From Armatimonadota bacterium (GTDB lineage: Bacteria > Armatimonadota > Fimbriimonadia > Fimbriimonadales > Fimbriimonadaceae), in assembly GCA_023428805.1 (NCBI GenBank), contig JAEYWW010000173.1:1-11377 (forward strand): a DNA stretch of 11,377 nt. The letters run 5' to 3'. The notes beneath the pieces were generated by a model. That model did no database searches and was not told the DNA's origin. It worked only from the letters and a program-made list of their open reading frames with translations. Positions 6,526 through 11,377 of this stretch are shown here, one piece after another. The position numbers and the translations under genes were made by a program. How positions within the stretch are numbered: position 1 is the stretch's first letter; every line of letters starts with the position of its first letter.

Positions 6526-7411
6526 TCTTCTTCCCGCAAAGAAAGTCAAGACTCCCGGCTATGGAATCTCGGGACATTTCTATCTTTCTGTTCTCGCCAA
6601 CACCGCCACGCTTCCGCCCCTTTTGACCGTGGTGAACCCCAACGGAGACGCCGGCGCGCCAAAAGGTTTTGGAGTGCCTCTGCGGGCGGATGCGGACAAG
6701 GAATCACTCACGCAGCCGATGCCTCGCGGTCATTACGCAATCGCATCCCCCGATCAAAAAACCGTTCTCCAAACAACCGTGATTCCGGTGGAGGAAGCGG
6801 GCTTTCAGCCGGATCCTTTCCTCAACAGCGAAAGCGGCAAAGCGCTCCCTGAGGATGAGCGCGCCCGCATCAAAGCTGCATGGCATCTCGTGCAGCTCAC
6901 CTTCAAATCTTTCGATCCGACGATCTACCCGGCGCTGGATTTTCTGCTCGTCATCGCGCGGCGTTTGGGAGAATTGACCGACGGCATCATCGCCGACCCC
7001 ATCTCGCAGACTTACAAGCTTCCGTCTGACTTGATTTCCGCCCGTCCTGAGTCGGAAAAGTTCTCAGTCCAAGATCACGTTGCGGTCAAGAGCCGATTCG
7101 ATCAGGGGAGGCTCCATTGCCACACCCTCGGACTTCAGAAATTCGGTCTCGCCGAGTTCGAGATGAGTGGTGTGCCGACGGAGATTCCGGATGTGGCAGA
7201 GCGTTTTCTGCTCGGGTTGAGCAAGACGTCAATGAACGGCGTCAAGATCGAGCCGGGAGAGACTGCCGGAAGTCCAGCCCGCCCCATTCAGATCGCAGAG
7301 GGCGGATTTGACAAGAGCCTTTGGGAAGGGATCCGAGTTCTGGAACTCATTCCCGAAGGCGGCTGGGCGATCGAGGAATCGCTGCTGGCGTGGAGCGCCG
7401 AAAACCCATGA
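6497..7411 (+). CDS. Uncharacterised soluble protein, possible remote DUF4261-like C-terminal half
   Basis: A 304-residue protein without signal peptide or membrane segment, starting with a basic stretch (RRPRLRD). Residues 20-110 look like a mixed alpha/beta domain (GYGISGHFYLSV at 21-32; a VVNPNGDAG loop at 45-53). Residues 118-175 form a helical region followed by ELTDGIIADPISQTYKLP at 159-176. Residues 190-300 contain HTLGLQKFGLAEFEM (209-223) and a C-terminal WEGIRVLELIP..GW block. The TDG-ADP and HTLGLQKFG-E segments vaguely recall DUF4261-type proteins, a resemblance I cannot test here. No catalytic residues can be named. The gene begins inside the HTTM gene with a strong ribosome binding site and ends with an ATGA overlap onto the GAF gene, so it is translationally tied to both. 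Codon and base use are GC-rich like the bulk of the window, unlike the HTTM pair. Confidence 0.7.
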   Translation: MQPRRPRLRDLLPAKKVKTPGYGISGHFYLSVLANTATLPPLLTVVNPNGDAGAPKGFGVPLRADADKESLTQPMPRGHYAIASPDQKTVLQTTVIPVEEAGFQPDPFLNSESGKALPEDERARIKAAWHLVQLTFKSFDPTIYPALDFLLVIARRLGELTDGIIADPISQTYKLPSDLISARPESEKFSVQDHVAVKSRFDQGRLHCHTLGLQKFGLAEFEMSGVPTEIPDVAERFLLGLSKTSMNGVKIEPGETAGSPARPIQIAEGGFDKSLWEGIRVLELIPEGGWAIEESLLAWSAENP

Positions 7412-7851
7412 GAACGGACTTCACCGACATCCTTCACTCTGTCTCTGGCTCATCTTTGGCAGGAGCAGAACTGCGCCACTTTGCGATGCGGCAACTGGCC
7501 AATCTTCCTCATTACAACTGGAGCGGCATCTACCGATTGGAAGGCGAGACCCTCGTCCTGGACGAATACGTGGGAGCGGAGACCGACCATACGCATATTC
7601 CCGTGGGTCGGGGAGTTTGTGGAACCGCCGTCGCCGAAGACCGCAACCAAATCGTGGAGGATGTCACGAAGCTGGACAACTACCTGGCCTGCAGCCTGAC
7701 AACCAAGTCCGAAATTGTTGTCCTGATCAGGAGGGACGATCAAGTCATCGGGCAGATCGACATCGACGGTCACGAAATCGATGCCTTCGACCAGGAAGAC
7801 GAGCAGTTCCTGGAGAAGCTGGGCGACCTGCTCGCCCAGCGGTGGAATTGA
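7408..7851 (+). CDS. GAF-domain protein resembling free methionine-R-sulfoxide reductase
   Basis: A 147-residue protein made almost entirely of one GAF domain. NWSGIYRLEGETLVL at 37-51, IPVGRGVCGTA at 64-74, QIVEDV at 81-86, YLACS at 92-96, SEIVVLI at 101-107, IGQIDIDG at 114-121 and FDQEDEQFLE at 127-136 follow the order seen in fRMsr (MsrC/YebR), the enzyme that reduces free methionine-R-sulfoxide. Of three cysteines important in that family, Cys71 (in VCGTA) and Cys95 (in LACS) are present, but the first, in the loop before the IP-G-RGVCG motif, is replaced by ETDHTH (58-63). It may therefore be a two-cysteine reductase, or a small ligand-binding GAF protein. The start at 7408 makes an ATGA overlap with the gene before it. 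The stop lies six bases from that of the convergent ridA-like gene. Confidence 0.78.
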   Translation: MRTDFTDILHSVSGSSLAGAELRHFAMRQLANLPHYNWSGIYRLEGETLVLDEYVGAETDHTHIPVGRGVCGTAVAEDRNQIVEDVTKLDNYLACSLTTKSEIVVLIRRDDQVIGQIDIDGHEIDAFDQEDEQFLEKLGDLLAQRWN

Positions 7852-7857
7852 GCAAGC

Positions 7858-8232
7858 CTATTTCACAAAAGCCACGCCGTCAATTTCAATCCCATAGCCG
7901 TAGTGCAACGGCGAAACCGGAACGATGGCTCGCGCCGGACGATGCGAACCGAAGGTGTCTGCAAAGACCTGGTTGACGATCCCCCATTCGCCGCCGTCAG
8001 CAATGAAGATCGTGACCTTGATGACGGAATCAAAATCTCCGCCTCCTGCCCGGACAACTGACAGGAAATTCGCCAGAGCCTGTCTTGTCTGCTCCTCCAT
8101 CGACCCGGGATTGCCCGGCTTCTCACCCGGAATGATGGGGAGCTGACCAGAGACATAAATCATCCCCCCATGTTCGATGCCTGGCGTGTAGTGCCCGCCC
8201 GGAACAGGCAATCCTTCTGTGATCGTCTTCAT
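7858..8232 (-). CDS. RidA (YjgF/YER057c/UK114) family protein
   Basis: A 124-residue single-domain protein of the RidA family, which as a trimer hydrolyses reactive enamine/imine intermediates such as 2-aminoacrylate in the cytoplasm. MIYVSGQLPI at 24-33, VIKVTIFIADGGEWGIVNQVF at 70-90 and HRPARAIVPV at 97-106 are characteristic. Arg101 matches the carboxylate-binding Arg of active RidA, Tyr15 and Glu115 (in GIEIDGVA) occupy the positions of other active-site residues, so deaminase activity is plausible. Other family members have different roles, so the ridA symbol is not assigned. The ATG overlaps the ftsY stop as ATGA, placing it in the ftsY transcript. It ends six bases from the convergent GAF gene with no terminator hairpin visible between. 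Confidence 0.9.
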   Translation of the reverse strand: MKTITEGLPVPGGHYTPGIEHGGMIYVSGQLPIIPGEKPGNPGSMEEQTRQALANFLSVVRAGGGDFDSVIKVTIFIADGGEWGIVNQVFADTFGSHRPARAIVPVSPLHYGYGIEIDGVAFVK

Positions 8233-9107
8233 TCAAACAACCCTGCGGCGAATTGATCCGCGTCGAAATCTTCCAGGTCTTCGGCCTTCTCGCCGACCCC
8301 AACCAGTTTGATCGGAATGCGGAGCCGATCCCAAACTCCGATCAGCGCGCCTCCCCGGGCAGTTCCATCGAGCTTGGACAAGATCAGGCCCGTCACTCCC
8401 GCCGTCTGCCCAAACTCCTCCGCCTGACGGATCGCGTTCTGACCGGTGTTGGCGTCGAGCACCAAAAGAACCTCCTCTGGGGGGCGTCCGTGCGCCTTTT
8501 CGACAACGCGGGAGACTTTGCCCAGCTCCTGCATCAAACCCGCTTTGGTGTGCTGGCGTCCGGCGGTATCCGCCAGGACAAATTCGGCTCCTCTCGCCTG
8601 GGCCGCTTTGACCGCATCGAAGATCACTGCCGCAGAATCGGCCCCCTGGCGAGATCGGACAATTTCGCTGCCCGTCCGCTGCGCCCAAATCTCCAACTGA
8701 TCAATGGCTGCCGCCCGGAAAGTGTCTCCCGCCGCCAGAACAACCCGCTTGCCTTGGCGGGTCAGGCGATGGGCGAGCTTGCCGATGGTGGTCGTCTTTC
8801 CCGCTCCATTCACTCCGACGAACAGATACACCGTCGGGCTGGTGGCGGCGACTCTCAGAGCCGAATCCGCGTCCTGTCGAAGCCGGTCGGCGATGGCCTG
8901 CTTCAGCCTCGCCTTCATCGCCTCCGGTTCGGTGATCTTCTCCCGACGGACGGTTTGTCGAAGCTCCTCAAGGATGTCCTCCACGACGGGGAGGCTGGCG
9001 TCGGTCAGCAGAAACGCTTCCTCAAGCTCCTCATAGAGTGCGTCGTCAATGACGCCCCTTCCGAGCATGCGGTCGAACCGCTGCATCAAGCCTTTGAACA
9101 CCGACAT
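8229..9107 (-). CDS. ftsY: Signal recognition particle receptor FtsY
   Basis: A 292-residue SRP GTPase that docks ribosome-nascent chain-SRP complexes at the membrane for delivery to SecYEG. A helical N domain (1-85) precedes the G domain: G1 GVNGAGKTT at 98-106, DTFRAAA at 128-134, DTAGR at 180-184, LSKLDGTARGG at 243-253 and the closing GVGE..EDL..F at 270-281. It lacks the long acidic A domain of E. coli FtsY, as many bacterial FtsY proteins do. MSVFKGLMQRF is the expected N-terminus, so the ATG at 9107 is preferred even though no clear ribosome binding site precedes it; the frame stays open upstream to 9326 but that stretch has no FtsY character and runs into the divergent gene. The stop overlaps the RidA-family start. 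Confidence 0.96.
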   Translation of the reverse strand: MSVFKGLMQRFDRMLGRGVIDDALYEELEEAFLLTDASLPVVEDILEELRQTVRREKITEPEAMKARLKQAIADRLRQDADSALRVAATSPTVYLFVGVNGAGKTTTIGKLAHRLTRQGKRVVLAAGDTFRAAAIDQLEIWAQRTGSEIVRSRQGADSAAVIFDAVKAAQARGAEFVLADTAGRQHTKAGLMQELGKVSRVVEKAHGRPPEEVLLVLDANTGQNAIRQAEEFGQTAGVTGLILSKLDGTARGGALIGVWDRLRIPIKLVGVGEKAEDLEDFDADQFAAGLFE

Positions 9108-9261
9108 CGGTTGAGTCAGTATGGCAAACACCCTGTTGGATGGCAGACCTTGGACTGAACCCTGAAAACAAGCGTTCAATTCTCCGACAATTCCAAGGAT
9201 GGATATGCTGCGCCCGACCGCCTGGTCTGACTCCGAGCATGGGGCCGATACGACGAGGATC
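9108..9261. promoter_or_regulatory. Divergent intergenic region between ftsY and the PilB/GspE gene
   Basis: About 154 bases should hold promoters for ftsY (minus) and the ATPase gene (plus). On the plus strand TTGGAC at 9150-9155 could be a -35 paired with TTCAAT at 9175-9180, but the 19-base spacer makes this weak. On the minus strand CATACT (9124 to 9119) could be a -10 without a good -35. Possible earlier starts of the ATPase gene at 9199 or 9205 would shrink this region. No strong palindrome was seen. Confidence 0.25.
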
Positions 9262-11010
9262 ATGATTCCGCCTGCGCTCCGCTGGAAGCGGCTGGGTGAT
9301 CTGCTCGTGGAATTGGAGGCGATCACGCCCGATCAGCGGTCCCTTGCCGTCGAAAAGCAGCGGGAAACGGGCGAGTCTCTGGGCCAGATCCTCATCGACT
9401 CGAATTTCATCAGCGAGCGGATGCTGCTCAAAATCCTGGCGGCGCAGAAGGATGTCGTCCCGGTTCATCTTGAAGACCACGAGATGAACCCGGAACTTCT
9501 GGAACTGTTGGATGCAGAGTTCTGCCGCCGCAATCAGTGCCTGCCTGTTGTGCTCGTGAACGGCCGCCTCCTGGTTGCAATGCGAAATCCTTTGGACATC
9601 GAGGTCATCGACCTGATGGAAACTCGCACAGGCTACCGGGTTGAACCCGCTTTGGCCAATGTCAAGCGGCTTGAATCAGCCGTGGACCAGGCATACGCCC
9701 GAGATCGTCGAGATCATCAGGCCAAAGTCGATGAACTGGTTCAAGGCGCGCTGGGATTGGTCAGCACGAACCGTTCCTCTGGCACCCAGTCGCAGAACCT
9801 GGAAGAGCTTGAAGCCGAAACACGTCCTGTCATCGGCATCGTCAACAAGATCATCGCCGACGGCATCCGCATGAAGGCGAGCGACATCCACATCGAACCT
9901 ACGATCAGCGGGCTCCAAGTGCGCTATCGCATCGACGGTCGCCTGCTGCGCGTCAGCGAAATTCCCGGCAAGCTGATTCCGATGGTCACCGCCCGCGTCA
10001 AGATCATGGCCGAGCTTGATCCTGTCGAATGGCGCATCCCCCAGGATGGCCGCATGAGTGTGGACATCAATGGCAAGGAGATTGACATCCGCCTCAGCAT
10101 CCTGCCCAGCCTCTTTGGCAGCCGGATCGTCATGCGGCTTCTGGATCGCAACGTCGGCATCAAACGCCTGGAAGAGATCGGATTCTCCGCGAATAATCTC
10201 CGCATCTTCCGAACTTTGATCAAGCGGCCCTACGGCCTTTTCCTGGTCACCGGACCGACGGGTAGTGGAAAGACGACTTCTCTCTACGCGGCCTTGAATG
10301 AGGTCAAGGATGACGAGACCAACATCATCACGTGCGAGGACCCGGTTGAATACAACATCGAAGGCATCAGCCAGTCACAGGTGAACTCAAAGATCGGCCT
10401 CACCTTTGCCGCGCAGCTTCGCTCAATCCTGCGCCAAGACCCGGACGTGATCTTGGTCGGCGAAATCCGCGATCAGGAGACCGCCGAAACCGCCATCCGC
10501 GCCGCGATGACCGGGCACATGGTCTTCTCAACCCTGCACTGCAACGATGCCCCGGGCGCGATTCCGCGACTCCTGGATATGGGGGTCGATCCGTTTCTGC
10601 TTTCGACTTCTTTGATCGGCGTGATGGGGCAGCGGCTGCTCCGCGTGCTTTGCCAGGAGTGCCGCAACCCCGAGCCGCCGACGCCAGAGGAGCAGACCAT
10701 GCTTTCTGCCAGTTTCGGCGCGCACAACGTCGCGCAGGTCTATCGTGCTGTGGGATGCCCGAGCTGCCACGAAACTGGCTACCGGGGACGCATGGCCGTC
10801 CACGAGATCATGCCGATCACCCACGAGGTTTCGGCGATGATCGCCTCCCGCGCTCCGACGGAGGAGATCATGCACGTCGCGGCGAACTATGGCTACCGCA
10901 CGATGCAGCAGGACGCGCTTGACCGCATCCTCGATGGAAAAACCACCGTCAAAGAATCCCAGCGTCTGCTCGCCTTCGACGACATCCCGAAGATCGCGGA
11001 AGCGGCTTAA
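9262..11010 (+). CDS. PilB/GspE-type type IV pilus or type II secretion assembly ATPase
   Basis: A 582-residue hexameric motor that drives pilus or pseudopilus extension at the cytoplasmic membrane. The N-terminal MshEN/T2SSE_N domain (about 8-140) has two RLG/LG helical-hairpin units. The ATPase core has Walker A GPTGSGKTT at 331-339, an Asp box ITCEDPVEY at 356-364, Walker B DVILVGEIRDQET at 395-407 and a His box STLHCNDA at 423-430. The zinc site is complete, with Cys464/Cys467 and Cys499/Cys502, followed by TGYRGR. Motifs are intact and the length is typical. In-frame ATGs at 9199 and 9205 also exist; 9205 has AAGGA five bases upstream, but 9262 gives the family-like start M-x-x-x-x-LRWKRLGDLLVE and has GAGG three bases upstream, so the start is uncertain by about 21 residues. 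PilB, GspE and MshE cannot be separated from sequence alone. No other pilus gene is in the window. Confidence 0.93.
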   Translation: MIPPALRWKRLGDLLVELEAITPDQRSLAVEKQRETGESLGQILIDSNFISERMLLKILAAQKDVVPVHLEDHEMNPELLELLDAEFCRRNQCLPVVLVNGRLLVAMRNPLDIEVIDLMETRTGYRVEPALANVKRLESAVDQAYARDRRDHQAKVDELVQGALGLVSTNRSSGTQSQNLEELEAETRPVIGIVNKIIADGIRMKASDIHIEPTISGLQVRYRIDGRLLRVSEIPGKLIPMVTARVKIMAELDPVEWRIPQDGRMSVDINGKEIDIRLSILPSLFGSRIVMRLLDRNVGIKRLEEIGFSANNLRIFRTLIKRPYGLFLVTGPTGSGKTTSLYAALNEVKDDETNIITCEDPVEYNIEGISQSQVNSKIGLTFAAQLRSILRQDPDVILVGEIRDQETAETAIRAAMTGHMVFSTLHCNDAPGAIPRLLDMGVDPFLLSTSLIGVMGQRLLRVLCQECRNPEPPTPEEQTMLSASFGAHNVAQVYRAVGCPSCHETGYRGRMAVHEIMPITHEVSAMIASRAPTEEIMHVAANYGYRTMQQDALDRILDGKTTVKESQRLLAFDDIPKIAEAA

Positions 11011-11377
11011 TCACGGCTCATTGTAGATGCCAACTTCAGCGATGTGCGCCTCGCGGTCCGGGGATGCGTGGTCGAACGTGACGCGGACGAACCGGGCTTG
11101 GGTGCGGTCGATGCGTCGGGCCTCAACGGGCTTCGATTTGTCGCCTTCCGCAATGTCAACCCAGGACGAGCCCCGCCTCTCCTGCCAGCGCCAATTCTTG
11201 ATCCTGCTCTCGCGGTAGTCATTCCATCGGCCGACGGGCTCGACCAAGACCAGCGTGTTGAAGGCTGTCTCAACGCCCAAATCCACTTCCAGCCAGGCGG
11301 GTTCATGGGTGTTGTCGGGCCGCCAAGTTGAGCCGAAGCTGCCGTCATTGGCCTGGTCTGGGCCGACGGTGTCGGGA
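11011..11377 (-). CDS. Protein with C-terminal F5/8 type C (discoidin) domain, 3' fragment, glycosidase-like
   Basis: The minus-strand frame is open from the window edge to a TGA at 11013-11011, giving the last 121 residues of a larger protein. They form an F5/8 type C (CBM32-like) module: ANDGSFGSTWRPD, then AWLEVDLGVETAFNTLVLVEP, a WQERRGSSWVDIAEGD stretch, ARFVRVTF and a final AEVGIYNEP, matching the start, first strands and closing strand of the fold. Such modules often end bacterial alpha-L-fucosidases (GH29) and other secreted glycosidases, where they bind sugar, so the missing part may be a glycosidase; this is inference. An internal GTG at 11286 is not the true start because the domain begins upstream of it. 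The stop codon touches the stop of the convergent ATPase gene with no bases between. Confidence 0.75.
   Translation of the reverse strand, partial: PDTVGPDQANDGSFGSTWRPDNTHEPAWLEVDLGVETAFNTLVLVEPVGRWNDYRESRIKNWRWQERRGSSWVDIAEGDKSKPVEARRIDRTQARFVRVTFDHASPDREAHIAEVGIYNEP

Noticed and set aside
8253..9158. 301-codon plus-strand open frame opposite ftsY
   Set aside because: FtsY GTPase motifs are all on the minus strand and the opposing translation has no recognisable domain.
9108..9326. N-terminal extension of ftsY to the upstream in-frame start
   Set aside because: The extra residues have no FtsY character and overlap the divergent ATPase gene; MSVFKGL is the family-like start.
1..11377. CRISPR arrays, insertion sequences, tRNA or rRNA genes, phage or defence genes
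   Set aside because: No spaced direct repeats, transposase motifs, cloverleaf or rRNA-like sequence, or known defence domains were recognised by eye on either strand.

Overview
The window reads as ordinary chromosomal DNA of a Gram-negative-type bacterium. It has tightly packed genes, four-base ATGA overlaps between neighbours and no mobile element, CRISPR array, rRNA or tRNA that I could see. A membrane-type (class 2) PyrD, HslU, a short FtsY and a PilB/GspE-type ATPase sit together with family types common in Armatimonadota (Fimbriimonadia), Planctomycetota and related groups: a DUF1080 protein, a planctomycete-style c-type haem domain and an HTTM membrane protein with its usual partner. 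My best guess is an Armatimonadota/Fimbriimonadia-like genome, but this rests on family content alone.

Layout. Bases 1-141 (minus) hold the N-terminus of a secreted DUF1080 protein. It is divergent from a 306-residue exported protein (210-1130, plus) that carries a C-terminal single-haem cytochrome c domain. A small single-pass membrane protein (1182-1538, minus) follows and ends at a good intrinsic terminator. Seven plus-strand genes then form a likely operon: pyrD (1703-2707), an alpha/beta hydrolase (2704-3441), hslU (3499-4911), an HTTM-partner membrane protein (4931-5587), an HTTM protein (5587-6525), an unrecognised soluble protein (6497-7411) and a GAF-domain protein resembling free methionine-R-sulfoxide reductase (7408-7851). 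Most junctions are overlaps or very short gaps.

Facing this operon on the minus strand are ftsY (about 8229-9107) and a RidA-family gene (7858-8232), joined by an ATGA overlap. Divergent from ftsY is a complete PilB/GspE-type assembly ATPase (about 9262-11010, plus). Directly abutting its stop codon is the 3' end of a minus-strand gene (11011 to past the window edge) with an F5/8 type C carbohydrate-binding domain, like the C-termini of many fucosidases and other glycosidases.

How the genes fit together. pyrD (UMP synthesis), hslU (protein unfolding), ftsY (membrane protein targeting), ridA (enamine/imine detoxification) and pilB (pilus or secretion motor) are housekeeping or general functions without an obvious shared pathway. 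The less ordinary part is 4931-7851: an HTTM/partner pair with visibly lower GC in places, followed by a translationally coupled unknown protein and a GAF/fRMsr-like protein. No defence system or clearly new system is evident; the best candidates for a second look are this HTTM-unknown-GAF block and the exported cytochrome fusion at 210-1130.
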